This document shows, piece by piece, positions 45,161 through 57,758 of a stretch of DNA of 64,000 bases. The notes below the pieces were generated by a model. The model was not told the origin of the DNA, did no database searches, and worked only from the letters and a program-made list of their open reading frames with translations. The stretch comes from Mytilus californianus. Taxonomy: Eukaryota > Mollusca > Bivalvia > Mytilida > Mytilidae. How positions within the stretch are numbered: position 1 is the stretch's first letter; each line of letters opens with the position of its first letter. The translations under genes and the position numbers were made by a program. Where the stretch lies: the NCBI RefSeq assembly GCF_021869535.1, contig NW_026262668.1:14368348-14432347 (forward strand), written 5' to 3'.

Positions 45161-47623
45161 TACACAATTTTAATTCTGGTAGTTTATTTGAACCTTCGTC
45201 TAGTCTTAAGTTCTTAAGTTTGAAAAGTTAACTAAATTACTCTACATTTCCGTGTAAAAAATACAAATTAACCTGTTTGCAGATAACAAGTGTTTCATAT
45301 GCAGGATATAATTATATTTTAAACACTGTTAAAGGCAACATTTTATCAGAAACAAAAATCAAATTCATAAACACACTTTATCTAAAAAAAATTAATTTTA
45401 CTTTTATAGTATTTCATAAAGATCCTTTTTAAATTTTTATATCTCATGGGAAAAAATTATGATTGATAATCGACCAAGACTGAGAGCAAACTTCACAAAG
45501 TTCTATTAACACGGATGTGAATAAGTCATAAACAGAATATGGACATACGTTTAAATATTTCACTATAAATATAATATAGATCTTCAATTACTTTCTTTAT
45601 GTATGTCTATATACTACTACAGTACAAAAATGCTTTATCATTATATCTTACAAAAGCCATACAGCCCAAAGAATTGAGCTGTAAGGATGCACTGAATTCT
45701 TTTTTTTAACTACACAATGCAATACGTAAAGTCCATTTAGACTGCATAGAGATATTTTTTCCAGTCACAAAATTAGACGAAACAAAACGCAAGGACAATG
45801 ATTCGCTTTTCGTTGAGGAATATGGGAAACCACCTACTCGAATCTTTTCAATAACAAACTAAAACCTATATTTATGTCATAAGGATATAACAAAAACGAT
45901 TATAGCAGACATTCTTTCCAATCAGGCACGGCTACCAGTGCAAGTTTCCAAAGAAATGAAGATAGTATGATACAAACACTTAGAAGATGATCATCGGAAT
46001 GTTTTAAATGTTAAATCAGAACTTCTATTTGGATGTTAAAGCTGCACTTGCAAGAATCAAATAATACTGTAACTGTTACATTCGTTTGTTAAATTCTTCC
46101 GAAATTCTATAATGTGCGCTATGTTATATGAATTATATTTTACTTTGTATCATGTCCCTCGTCCTAGCCTTGTTTTTACATTTATTTTTCTAGTTGATCT
46201 CAATATTGTAGATTTTACATAAACTGTAACATTTTTCTTTATCAACTACCGAATTCATGCACAAGACACAGGCTTCACCAGGCACGCCATCTTCAATTTC
46301 GGGGTACTCCATATTGTAACTTGGGCAGGCAACATAACTTTACATATTTCGTTTTGGTCTTGATAATGTATTTTGGCCAAATATATTATCGTTCCCAAAA
46401 TTTTCCTGAGTAGTTAGGGTGCCATCGTACCCTAACGAGGAATAACTCTCATCTTAATTGCTCAGCAGCTCTATTTCACGTCGATCTATGCTCACCTAGA
46501 TCTACTCTTATGCGGTACCATGTGAAAAATCAAGTTAGGCTATACCGCTCGGGAACTAATTGCTAAAGTACTATGGGACAAGTAGGCATGGTAGTAGTAC
46601 ACAACATTTGTATTCACATACCCCTATGGTGATGTTTTTCTGTCAAAATATGCGACTAGCCAAGGCACAGTATTTTAGCGGCAAATTATGCTTAATTATC
46701 TGAGAAAAGACTATCATGTTATGTATTATAACTTGTACATGATACGTGTGTTTCGTGTCACCTGCGAGTGGCATATGATTTGTTTTTGTTCTTGATTTCA
46801 ATTATGACAGAACTCAGTGAATTATATGCCACGTGAAAAATATTTTCATTCATTTACACAGTGTGCCGTGTGGTCTGCTAGGATTTTAAGTATAATTATG
46901 GCGTCATTTCGTACTGATTAAATGATAGCTTGTCTTTCAATGACGCCAGTGAGTTTCTGTAACATAAAGTGCCCAATATATTTTTTATAATAACATTATA
47001 ATTTTACATCATGTTTTATTTCAATACTGCAACGACTATTAGTCTTAACTATCTGTGAAATATTTATCACTGGACATTATCAGCAATCATTCAATGAAGG
47101 ACTTTTAATTAGTATTGTGCCTAATTCATGTAACGTGTTAACTAATACATGATATCTAGGGTTATTATTAAATGATCTGCGGTCAAGTCTTGATCTGCCA
47201 TGAACCTACATTGGTGTCTAATGTGTTAAAGCACACAAGAAGTTATGTAATTAATAGGTTTAGTTCAGCATACTGAGGTCAGAGTATTTATATTACTTTT
47301 GATCTGCAATAATGATTTTCACTTTGATTATTTATCGGCCGGACGCTCGAATTTATTTTATCATGTTATATAAATTCATGTTAACCGCGATATGTATATA
47401 AATATGAACATATAAAGATATCATAAATTGGTCAAAACTTGTATCGGATTTTGGTCACAGCAGAGATTTGTTGCGGAAGTAGCCCAACTGCCACACTTAT
47501 TTAAAGGGATATTCAATACCTAGCTTTTAACGTTTATATTGAATTGTATTGAGAATTGTACTCGTAATTATTTTTTTCTGACTTGAAAGATTATATAATA
47601 CTTAATATGTCTAACAATCGTCA

Positions 47624-47925
47624 TCTAGCCCAAAGTATTGAGTTATAAGTACGCATTGATTTGTTTAACTATGTAATACGTAACCGCCAATAAATTGAGA
47701 TTACTTTGTATGTTTTCATTATATAAACAAAACTTTGGCAAACGATCAAATTGCCAAAGGTGTAATAAAACGAATACCTTGTTTGTGTGCATAATATTTG
47801 CGAAAATTCTACAAACAAGGATAAAAGTTAGGTTGAACATATTGAAGAAAATTCCATAAATGAAACTAACATCTGGAAAGGTAAGTATTGAGGAATGAAT
47901 AAAAATAAGCTTGACTTTTAATTTT
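47624..47925 (+). promoter_or_regulatory. Candidate promoter and first-exon module, copy 1 of 3
   Basis: An ATG at 47860 begins seven codons (MKLTSGK) that end at donor AAG|GTAAGT (47881). A TATATAAA-like sequence lies near 47720. The whole module recurs at about 58010-58290 (ATG changed to ACG) and 58697-58985 (ATG kept, donor GTATGT). Downstream exons were not identified. Confidence 0.35.
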
Positions 47926-48394
47926 TTCTCATGATATATTAGCTTTCCTCTTTTATTTTAAATCTATTAATTGCTAGATAACAAGCTAATTGCAGATGAC
48001 TGTTTTTGCACAACCTCTGTATTGTTTTCTTCGAAAAAATTTGTTTGATGTTTGTTTGAATAGACATCCAGTACATGTTTCTGTATAGTTCATATACTTA
48101 TATCTATTGCATTTGTTCATCGTCAAGATTATTTTTTTAACGTTAGAAATGTTTTAACAAATGCGTATTTAACATTTAGATGCACTGTTTGTGTGTAGCT
48201 GGTTTTTTGAATTATTTTACCTACCATATCTACATTGATAAACCAAATGTTACATTTTTCTGCATTCGTGAAAAATGTTTGAAATTTTCATGAAAGTAAT
48301 CGTCTCCATGATTTTGAAATCTCATCACTTCTTACCCTTTGTGATCTGAAATTCATTTACTGTTAGATGACATACGCTTAGAGGGTTGGCGCGC

Positions 48395-48680
48395 CCGCAA
48401 ATATGTATAGCCCGCAGCATTCTGTATTTGCCTGTCCTAAGTTAGGAGTCTATAATTCAATGGTTATTGTTTGTTGCTGTTTGTCATATTTTTTTTCATT
48501 TATTGTTTTTGTTTTACATAAATCAGGCCGTTATTTTTCTAAGCCTTTTTATAGATTGCTATGCGGGATAGGTTTTGCTCATTGTTGAAGGCCGTACGGT
48601 GATCTATAGTTGCTAATCTGCTACGTCATTTGATTTCTGGTGAAGATTTGTCTCATTGCCAATCATACCTCGTTTTATTA
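48395..48680 (-). repeat. Dispersed repeat family A (subtype 2)
   Basis: At the position homologous to the copy at 59765-60050, so it inserted before the segmental duplication. Confidence 0.75.
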
Positions 48681-49783
48681 GTTTGATACATCACTGAATA
48701 AATTACGTAATGATTGACATTATTGGTTGGGATAAATTTGCAAGAAAAAAGTAATTTTATATACTTAAGTATATAAATGATTATTTTTAGCAGTCATAGT
48801 CTTAAACTTGCTTTATTAAAGGAAGCAGCATCATCAAGTTTGATTAAACAATTTAATATAAACCGCTGGCTTGCATTTTATAAAGAGACATGCAAAATCT
48901 CCTTATTTTTCATTCTTTTATTTTTTTTATCCAATGTGGTTGTGCTTTAAATTAATTGCATTAGTCCATTTTTGGTAATATATACTTTTGCCGCGCCTCT
49001 GTATTTATACATCCCGCTATTGTGTTATTGTAGTATGGTCATTTTTGTATTCTTGTCTTTCATTTTTGCTTATGTACATTGTCTGTAGAGTGTCTATATA
49101 TCAGTTTGTTTTTCTGTGTTGAATTAGTTATTCGTTTTTATAGCGATTAAGATTATAACACAATGTTGACTGCTGTACCCAAATTTTTGACAGTTTTACC
49201 TATTATGTCTGTTTTGGTTTGCTCACACATTGTTGTCAGTATAATGGAATTATACGCGACTGTCATACAAGTGAGAGGTTTAGCTAGCTATAAAACAAGG
49301 TTTAATACACCATTTTCTACGTAAGTAAATGCCTGTACCAAGTCAGGAATATGACAGTTGTTCTCCATACTTTTGATGTATTTGAGCTTTTGATTTTGCC
49401 ATTTGATAAAGGACTTCATTTTGAATTTTCCTTGGAGTTCGGCATTTTTGTAATTACACATTTTGCATGAAACAGGTGATAAACCTATATATATTGGTCG
49501 GGTTGTTGTCTCTCTGACACATTCCCCATTTCCATTCTCAATTTTATGTCATGATACTAAGAAAACAAGCAACGATACTTGACTATTTAAAAGTTACATA
49601 ATGTTTATTAAACAAACACGAGTTTAATGAACCTTCGATAATACCATTCACCGTTGAAGTAAAGTTGTGTTACAACGGTCAACTACAATTGCAACCATAT
49701 ATAAATCAAAACGGTTTCGGGGAGATGGATGTTAAAGTATATTAACATGCTTATTGCGATTTAATTTATTGGATCATTTTTCG

Positions 49784-49946
49784 TCATAAATATTTCTTCA
49801 ACTTGGCAATATTATTGCGGGAATTTTTTTTTGATGGAGGAAATTGTAATACACTAAGACACCGATCTTCGGCAATAAAAACAAACTGTCCATCTTTGTC
49901 AATCCTGATCATAGTCGAACTTATATCGCCACAAGCGGGTTTCGAC
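49784..49946 (-). CDS. Conserved terminal coding exon, unrecognised family
   Basis: On the minus strand an acceptor (tagggttttcag) precedes a 163-nt exon that starts in phase 1 and ends in TGA (49784-49786). It encodes SKPACGDISSTMIRIDKDGQ, then FVFIAEDRCLSVLQF and a Lys-rich tail of about 20 residues. The paralogous copy at 61105-61265 preserves the first 20 codons but has lost frame. This codon-level resemblance suggests true coding sequence. I do not recognise the family and saw no upstream exons before the Asteroid gene. Confidence 0.42.
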
Positions 49947-50569
49947 CTGAAAACCCTAGGGCTCATAGTAAGTAGTAGAAGGGTACTAAGGTATGAAGGG
50001 TGCAATAAAAAAGCAACAGCTCGTAAACTCCATGACCAAAAAGAAACAAAAATGAAAACTTGTGAATAAATAACATTCGAATAACTATACATCAGTTTGT
50101 ACTTAAATTTTATATATTTTCTTTTATTAGTGATAGTAGAATGAAAACATGTTATGACTGGAAGAAGATTTAGGGTATACGCAAATGAGACAGCAACCCA
50201 ACGACAAAATTTCCAAAAGACTTCTAGAAGAGGGCATACACAATACAAAAGCCAAATGTCTACATAATATACCAAGCAAATCGTCAAGAAAATAAAAACA
50301 AATGAATAAATCAAAAAGAACAAAAATTTCGAAGATCTGCCGTCAACACAAAATTCTCTAAAATAACTAAAGAAATTAATATATAAATTAGAGGAGTTTT
50401 ATGACTTTGTTTGTTTCAAGAAATAAAGTTTGAACATAATATTCTCTATCATGCAATGCATAATATGTTTGTATTTTCGAATTAGTAATTATCATAATAA
50501 AAGGTTATCGATTAACTGATTGCTTAATTTTAGTTTATCCAAGTATGTATATATCATTTTACCTTTTAG

Positions 50570-52484
50570 GATGGGTGTTCAAGGATTAACAACAATTGTA
50601 AATAAAAACGAGAAGATTTTATTTAAAGATAAAGAAATTTCAAAGACTAAACTGGTTATTGATGGTAACAGTCTAATTTACTATCTATATGAGAACCGGT
50701 ATATCAACCTAAAACATGGCGGAGATTATAACGATTATGCTGACAGAATTAAAACATTCTTCAGTGCACTGAGGTCTAATCAAATATGTTCATATGTTGT
50801 GATGGATGGTGGATACGAAATAGACAGAAGAAAACATGAAACTCATGTACGTAGAGCGAGAGAAAGAATAAGTAAATCTAGAGAAACCTCTAGCTCGGAG
50901 GCTAGATTTGCTCCTATGCTCTGCCGTATTACATTCCTAGCGGTAATCGAAAAAATGAAAATACCTTTTGTTGTCTGTGATTTTGAAGCCGATCACGATA
51001 TTGCTACTCTTGCAAATGCATTCCAATGTCCAGTTTTATCAAATGACAGTGATTTCTTTGTGTACGATTTAATAAAAGGATATATACCCTTAGATACATT
51101 GTCTGTCTCAGAATCGTCCTGCATAGGCAAAGTCTATTATGCAAAATACATGCAGAAGGTTTTCCCTGGTTTGCAAATACCGAGATTACCAATATTAGCT
51201 GTTACGTTGGGAAGTGATTACATCAAAAGGAAGAACTTATATAAATTTTACTCAGCTTTACCTGATGATCGGAGTATAAATAATCTAACCGTGATACAAA
51301 GTAAAGCGATTCGGTGGTCTATAAGTGCTTCACTTGACGATGCTTCTTCAAGATTGGAAGAGAGTCTTCCGGAAACATTACGTAAATTTGTTAAAATGTC
51401 CCTTACAATGTTTTCAGATATAACATGTTTTGAAGGTTTTGATCTTGTTCAATATTTTTTGAATAAGAATACGAATACAACAGACAGATTAAAGGAAAAT
51501 CATCGGACAGGTAAAATACCTGTATGCGCTCAAAATATACTTAATTTGCAAGAAATATTTCTTCTATGTGAAGTTGAGAACATTTATAGAAAAAGATCAA
51601 TACACAGATCTACTATTCGATTAAGAAAAGCAATATATGCAATGTTGTTGGGAACTGCTGAAACAAACATATTTGAGTATGATCGTTATGGTGGATCACT
51701 TGTGCGCTTTAAATGCACATCTACATCGACTGATGGAGTGCAAATGCCTAAATATATAGAAAAGATAAGGGATAATGAGAAAATAGATATTCTATGTTCA
51801 ATCTTCAGATTTGAAAACAAAGAGGTATTAGATAAATTCTCTGGTAATACAAAATTGTTTGTCCTCTTTTTAACGTACTGGGTGAAGCACGCTAAACCGA
51901 ATGTGGATTCAATTTACATAAAGAGTTTGATTTTGTGTCATATTGTTCTTACCGCAAGGACAATTGTGAAAACAAAAAACTATCAATCCGGAAACTCGAT
52001 TGACCGGATTTTGTTAAACATGCACAAATTATGTGTCGACGAATTGAAAACCCTATTAAAAAGATCTGAAAAATATTTTTTAAAGGATTCTTGTAACTTT
52101 TCAATTGGAATTGTGCATGGATTTTCACATTATCAATCTTGTTTTGCTTTTGGGACCTATTTGAATCAGCTTTTAGGATGTCCAATTCCTCTGATAAGCC
52201 CACAAGAAGTGTTTAATGGTACATTCCTTCATAACATCTATGTACGTTGTCAAAACTACGAAGATGAAAAAGTAGACAGAAAAATTAAGACATTTTTCCA
52301 GAATAACGAAAGTTTAGGAAAACTTTTCGACGACTTAGTATCTGCAGTAAAAGAAAATGTGAACAGCACGAGATGGAAAGTGAAAAGAAGACAACAGAGT
52401 GCCAAAATTTCTCTATTTACTGGAGATTCTGGAACTTTTAGTTTTAACATCTTTAATCTACTTAGAAGGGATGTTGAAGCTTGA
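50570..52484 (+). CDS. ASTE1: Protein asteroid homologue (XPG/FEN1-like nuclease family)
   Basis: One uninterrupted exon of 637 codons. The start is ATG 50571 because the sequence begins MGVQGLTT, the family N-terminus, and an acceptor tttaccttttag ends at 50569, implying a 5' UTR intron. An upstream in-frame extension has no ATG. XPG-N region: residues 1-100, with LVIDGNSLIYYL (Asp31) and YVVMDGG (Asp79). XPG-I region: about 115-170, with CDFEADHDIATLA (Glu139, Asp141, Asp143) and LSNDSDFFVYD (Asp159, Asp161). These acidic residues correspond to the metal-binding set of FEN1-like nucleases, so catalysis is plausible but unproven for this family. The C-terminal 450 residues are family-specific. 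Length is near that of vertebrate ASTE1. In Drosophila, asteroid interacts genetically with EGFR signalling. No frameshifts. It lies between the two segmental-duplication copies. Confidence 0.92.
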
Positions 52485-53080
52485 GATAAACGATAAAATT
52501 ATGATAAAAAATCAATTTTAGGATAGACGAAATTTAATGGAACTTTTCGGTGGACCAAATCATTATGTGCATGTAACTAATAATTACCGATCACAATTTA
52601 TTTTACTTTTTGTGTACTTAGTTTGTCTTAAATGTATACCTACAAAATTAACTGTATCCTAAATGAATTCCTTGTAATGCAAAGTATCTGCCAACAAGAC
52701 GTTTGTATCTGCCATTTCTAAATACCAAATATGTTAAACCTAATCATTGTTGAAATGCTGACAAAATACAAAACCATTCTGTTCAGCATTATTGGAGAAA
52801 TGTGTGCAAATTTTTTTAACATTCTGAAAAAGTCGAAAATATCAGCCAAAAGGTTGAAGATATCTAATAGATCGAACAAGCGCAAACGCGTTAAAACTCA
52901 CCGCAATCAATTTGATTAAAAAATAAACTCATTTTGTTTGGTAGTTGCTTTGAACAGTTTGACAAACATATGTGTAGGACGAACGTACGGACGGACGAAC
53001 AAGTGATCGCATCATATATCCAACTCATAGGGTAGGGTATTATACAATTCGGTCAATGTCATTAATAAATTACCATTTTA
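52485..53080 (+). other. Asteroid 3' UTR and flank
   Basis: AATAAA at 52922-52927 is the first good polyadenylation hexamer seen about 440 bp after the stop. The short ORF at 52731-52919 has no family resemblance. Confidence 0.4.
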
Positions 53081-53084
53081 GTTT

Positions 53085-53545
53085 GATTTTGACCGGCTTT
53101 CTTGATATACCTTTATCCGAAATGCTCAAAGCCGAATATTTGAAAGCCAAGGATGTATAAGAATCGAAACAGTCCAATACTAGTAGCTATATAACGGACC
53201 TATAAAAATAGACAAATCCATCTAAGGTCAACTATGCCTGAGGGAGTTGAAACCTTAGATTCTTTATAATTTAAAAAAATATAAACGGACAATTTTAGAA
53301 AGGTGCTGTAAAATATAAAAACAACATCTTGTAAATGTCATGCATCCGAAGCACTTTTCTGGAACTACCTTCATCACGAATGTTCAAGGCCGAATATTTG
53401 AAAGCCAAGAACGGACAAAACATAGTCAAATCTATCTGAGGTCAACTTTGCCTGAGGGAGTTGAAACCTTAGATTATTTATAATTTCAAAATGTATAAAC
53501 GGACAATTTTAGAAAGGTTTGTTATAAATCATGTCAGTACAGAAG
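53085..53545. repeat. Family C repeat, two tandem partial copies
   Basis: Both copies contain 'gttgaaaccttaga', 'ttataattt' and 'aaacggacaattttagaaag'. The first runs about 53085-53330 and the second 53331-53545. Another copy is at 44205-44440. Confidence 0.6.
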
Positions 53546-53756
53546 TACCAACTATCTAGCTTTTGATACCCTCGGGGACTGATTGTTCACCAGCAAAGGT
53601 ATCTGTAACTGTTGATCCTAAAGCACTATTATTGGTGATAGAACATGAAGAGTCTCTATTAAAGTTCATTCACAACTTGCAAAGCTGCTAGCATTAGAGC
53701 TTGGCAGATAGTATAGACCTTTGCTACTATAAAGGACAGTTAATGGACCTCTACTT

Positions 53757-54895
53757 AAAAGAGTGACGAAAGATACGAGAGGGAAAGTCAAACTCATAGA
53801 TCGAAAACAAACTGACAACGCCATGGCCAAAAATAAAAAGACAAACAGACAGATAATAGTACAGATCACACAACATATAAAACTAAAGAATAAGCAACAC
53901 GAACCCCACCAAAAACTGGGGGTGATCTCAGGTGCCCCGGAAGGATAAGCAGATCCTGCTCCACATGTGACACCCGTCGTGTTGCTTATGTTATTACAAA
54001 TCCGGTAAATAGTCTAATTCGGTAGGTCACATTCGTGAAAAGGGAAGGGTATTGTAGTAACGACATAAGGAACATATCCGATATCATCTGTGAAACGGTT
54101 ATTCCATAACGGTCAACCAACTCGTGATAGCGTCCGTAAAATTTACGAAGGGATGATTTCAACTTCACCATTTGGAACTCTTGGTTTAATAGCTTCCTTG
54201 TGAGCATCAATCCTCTATCAAGGAAATCATGATAGGAAATACAAGCCCGGGAATATCGTATCAATTGGGAGATATATACTCTGTATGCAGGAGCTGCTGG
54301 AATGTTGCTACATAGAAATGGAAAGTTCACAATTGGGAAGCTGAAATCATCTCTTTTGTCGTAAAGTTTTGTTTTTTTTCAACCGACCCTCATTGTCAAT
54401 TTCTAGATGTAAGTCAAGATATGAGGCAGACTTAACTGTATCTGTAGTATCTTTTATCTCTAGTTCGATGGGATAGATTCGTTCAACATGGACACCAAAT
54501 TTTTTATTATTTAGTGAGAGAACATCATCTATATAGCGGAACGTAAAGTTAAAGGATATTGCTAACTTCTTATCTTTCTTCCTAAGAAGTTCCTGTATGA
54601 AGTCAGCCTCATAATAATGAAGAAACAATTCGGCAAAAAGAGGGGCACAATTGGTTCCCATAGCAATTCCGACAGTCTGTTGAAAAACACGTCCTCCAAA
54701 CCTAACAAATATGTTGTCAATAAAAAAATCAAGCATCTTGATAATGTCAGTTTCAGAGAATTTTTTGTTTGAATCAGAGTGATTCTTTACACAGTAGGAT
54801 TTATCCCTCCCCAAGACAAGATACTTGTATCTACGTTCGCCATTCTTAAGAATTGTCCTTTCGTCTACCTTTTATTTATCTACAGCGTCATTTGA
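53757..54895 (-). mobile_element. Penelope-like retroelement fragment (RT and 3' region)
   Basis: The minus-strand RT (54895 to 53960) is followed by a 3' region (53985 to 53757) that recurs as separate fragments elsewhere in the window (458-650, 17855-18010, 29280-29545, 32100-32345, 33690-33990, 42640-42775). 5' sequences, including the rest of the RT N-terminus, are missing. Confidence 0.72.
53960..54895 (-). pseudogene. Penelope-like reverse transcriptase fragment
   Basis: Motifs in order: KYLVLGRDKSY, FVRFGGRVFQQTVGIAMGTN then CAPLFAELFL, FNFTFRYIDDVLSLNN (catalytic YIDD), IELEIKDTTDT, SYLDLHLEIDNEGRL, then after a frame change near 54340 PFLCSNIPAAPAYRVYISQL and RKFYGRYHELVDRYG. The G-x-x-M-G-T-x-x-A-P-L block and YIDD are typical of Penelope-type RTs. 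The GIY-YIG endonuclease domain is not present. The frameshift makes it a pseudogene. Confidence 0.78.
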
Positions 54896-54899
54896 GAAA

Positions 54900-55664
54900 T
54901 ATTGGGAATAAAGATTAAGGTCTTTTCAGTGTGAGTGTATGTGAGGAATGACAATTTTGATAAATGATTTCGTGGATAAGCTTAAAGAAAATCCTAGATG
55001 CATTGTGTGATTCAACAGTAAGACCGACGGTAGAAAACCAGACGCATTTATGCAATACATAAACGGATAATGTCAATATAAATAGAACAAAATTTCTGGA
55101 TTTACCTTCATCAGGCAGGCTAAAATCTAATTGCCAGGATTATACAAATTGAAAACTAAATTGATAACATGTGGCGGGGCAACTTTTTAAATTTCGATTA
55201 ATAAAATTTCAAATGTATAATGAAGAAGAAATACAGTCAATATGTTATTAAAAGTATTAAATATGGTATATAAGAACTAATGAGACAACTATTCACAAAA
55301 ATTATTTTGATAAATAGAATGCAAGATACTTGTAGCATAATGTTTTAAAAGATCTAAAAGCAATGCATTTCTATACAAGATAAGCTCATTATGTTTTGAT
55401 ACATGTTCCTAAGGAGAAACAAAGGTTTTTATTTTATTTGATGAATTCATATTATGTATATATAACTAAATGAAAAAACTTGAAATTCAGTCAGTTACCA
55501 AAATACATTAAAATTATCATACAATGTGAAGGAGTTAAAGCAAACATACATGCGCAAATCTCTACCTGTTGATCTCTTACCTTACGCTATAACCCAACAT
55601 TTCTTTCCGCAAACATGCTATTGTAATTATTGTTACAGATGTACTTTCAATTTATTGTATTGTA
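54900..55664. other. Intergenic, nothing recognised
   Basis: AT-rich. A family C-like fragment lies near 55085-55180. Confidence 0.35.
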
Positions 55665-56473
55665 CTCTAAGTTGTCGAAAACAACACAAAACACTGTAAT
55701 TACACATGAAGTGGCTGACTCGTTTATATAAGAAACATAAGAATCAACCTTTGGAAATAAAGAAATTGATATGTGGTATGGTTACTTATCCATTTACGAG
55801 ACCGTATTTTGCAATCTATAGTTGTATTTTTCTAGTTCATTGTGTTTTTAGGTTCCTGTTTCATATACTCTGCATCTATTTGTCTCACTTATGTGAACAC
55901 AACGCCCATCTATCTAAGATGAATCACCTTTGTTTTGAAAGCAAAAAACAAACTTATACATAGATATCATATTTAAATCCCCTTTAGTTAAGTGACTGAC
56001 AAGATTTCGTGAGATAGACGAATTCGACTTTAAAATTATCAATTTGACTTTAAAGGTTAAACAATAGGCAGATCCGGTTTATGACTTTATTTACTCCCTG
56101 CTTTTATGGGGTAAAATTGGAATGACAACAGCGTAATAAGACTATTTTCTGTTTAAGACATTCAAGCTTTTAATCTTCGTCCAGTGTCCAGTTTGTAGGG
56201 TAAATTAAATTACCCTAAAAAAACTAATTTTTGAATAGAAGCATCAAATTAACCTACAATAACTAACGGATTTTTTTTTTCAAATATTGTATTTCATAAA
56301 GATCATTCATTTTTGTATTTCTTGTACAAATAACAAGACATGATTGTAACAGGATGCTGTTACGAAGTCTCCCAAACGAAGCTCCCATAATTCGTAATTG
56401 CCAGGGTCGCCTGACATTGGGCAACATGCAGTGAATATTGGTTTGGTCCAGTAAAGTTATATGCATTAGTGAT

Positions 56474-57442
56474 GCCTGGGGACTAACCTTGTATATCATT
56501 CAAATCATCTTGGCATGACCAACCAGAATATATATGGTTTAGGGGTGGGGATCTCGACCATTTACAAGATACTAGAACATTGGGGGTGGGGGGAATCCCT
56601 GGGGACTGACCGTATACGTCATTCAAATGTTACAGACATGACAAATAGGAATATATATGGTTTAGGGGTGGGGATCTCAACCATTTACAAGATATTAGAA
56701 CTTTCTCAATTGGCAGGGGGTCGGGATGACCCCTGGGGACTAACCCTGTATATCATTCAAACCATCTTAGCATGACAAACCAGAATATATATGGTTTAGG
56801 GGTGGGGATCTCAACCATTTACAAGATATTAGAACTTTCTTAAATGGCAGGGGGTGGGGGTGACCCCTGGGGACTAACCCTGTATTTCATTTGATGTGCT
56901 TTATCATGACAAACCAGAATATATATGGTTTAGGGGTGGGGATCTCGACCATTTACAAGATATTAGAACTTTCTCAAATGGCAGGGGGTCGGGATGACCC
57001 CTGGGGACTAACCCTGTATATCATTCAAACCATCTTAGCATGACAAACCAGAATATATATGGTTTAGGGGTGGGGATCTTGACCACTTACAAGATATTAG
57101 AACTTTCTTAAATGGCAGGAGGTGGGGGTGACCCCTGGGGACTAACCCTGTATTTCATTTGATGTGCTTTATCATGACAAACCAGAATATATATGGTTTA
57201 GGGGTGGGGATCTGGACCATTTACAAGATATTAGAACTTTCTCAAATGGCAGGGGGTCGGGATGACCCCTGGGGACTAACCCTGTAAATCATTCAAACCA
57301 TCTTGGCTTGACAAACCAGAATATATATGGATTAGGGGTAGGGATCTTGAGCACTTACAAGGTATTAGAACTTTCTTAAATGGCAGGGGGTGGGGTGACC
57401 TCTGGGGACTAACCCTGTATTTCATTTAATGGGCTTTATCAT
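56474..57442 (+). repeat. Tandem repeat array, about 133-bp unit, seven copies
   Basis: The anchor 'atatatatggtttagg' recurs near 56530, 56653, 56788, 56922, 57055, 57189 and 57325 (last copy 'gattagg'). Later units alternate between a 'cattcaaaccatctt' ending and a 'catttgatgtgcttt' ending, giving a higher-order period of about 267 bp. Noncoding. Confidence 0.9.
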
Positions 57443-57717
57443 TTAGAACATTTTCAATTAAAAAGATTGTGTCTATCACAAACGGTTTTCAATTTATAAT
57501 CATTTGAAAATTTAAAAAAATAAAATCCCATAGGGTTCTATAGTAAAACCCTCTTTTCTTTTTGCCCCTCAAAGTACCCCTTTATAAACCCCATTGCACA
57601 AACAAAACCCTGATTGCACCACTAGACATGTTAGTCTAACATATTGTGAAACCCTAAGTTAATCTGACAAGCGGTTTTGGAGAACGGGTGCGGACAAGTT
57701 CAAATTTAAAAGCGGCG

Positions 57718-57758
57718 GAAGAAGAAGAAGAAGAAGAAGAAGAAGAAGAATAATAATA
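57718..57758 (+). repeat. (GAA)n microsatellite leading into (TAA)n
   Basis: About eleven GAA units, then three TAA-type units, near the right end of the HINE/pearl-like element. Confidence 0.9.

Larger units (their letters stand above)
44535..50070. repeat. Segmental duplication, copy A
   Basis: Aligns in order and orientation with 55665-61420: 'aacacaaaacattgtcatta', then 'cgaccaagactgagagcaaa', then 'cctagcttttaacgtttata', then a family A copy, and finally 'gttgtgttacaacggtcaac' and a conserved minus-strand exon. Differences include extra sequence at about 45700-47300 in copy A and a 1.4-kb insertion at 56365-57807 in copy B. Confidence 0.78.

Noticed and set aside
48403-48588. Plus-strand ORF, with counterpart at 59767-59982
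   Set aside because: Both translate family A repeat in reverse orientation.
49947-50323. N-terminal 125 codons of the long minus-strand ORF
   Set aside because: They run through repeat sequence and past the splice acceptor at 49947. Only 49784-49946 looks coding.
51004-51192. Minus-strand ORFs inside the Asteroid exon (also 51949-52203, 52256-52450)
   Set aside because: Shadows of a clearly conserved plus-strand gene.
56515-56775. 86-codon ORF with internal repeats
   Set aside because: Translation of the 133-bp tandem array; repetitive and not gene-like.
56474-57442. CRISPR-like array
   Set aside because: The units are contiguous 133-bp tandem repeats without unique spacers, in a eukaryotic genome.
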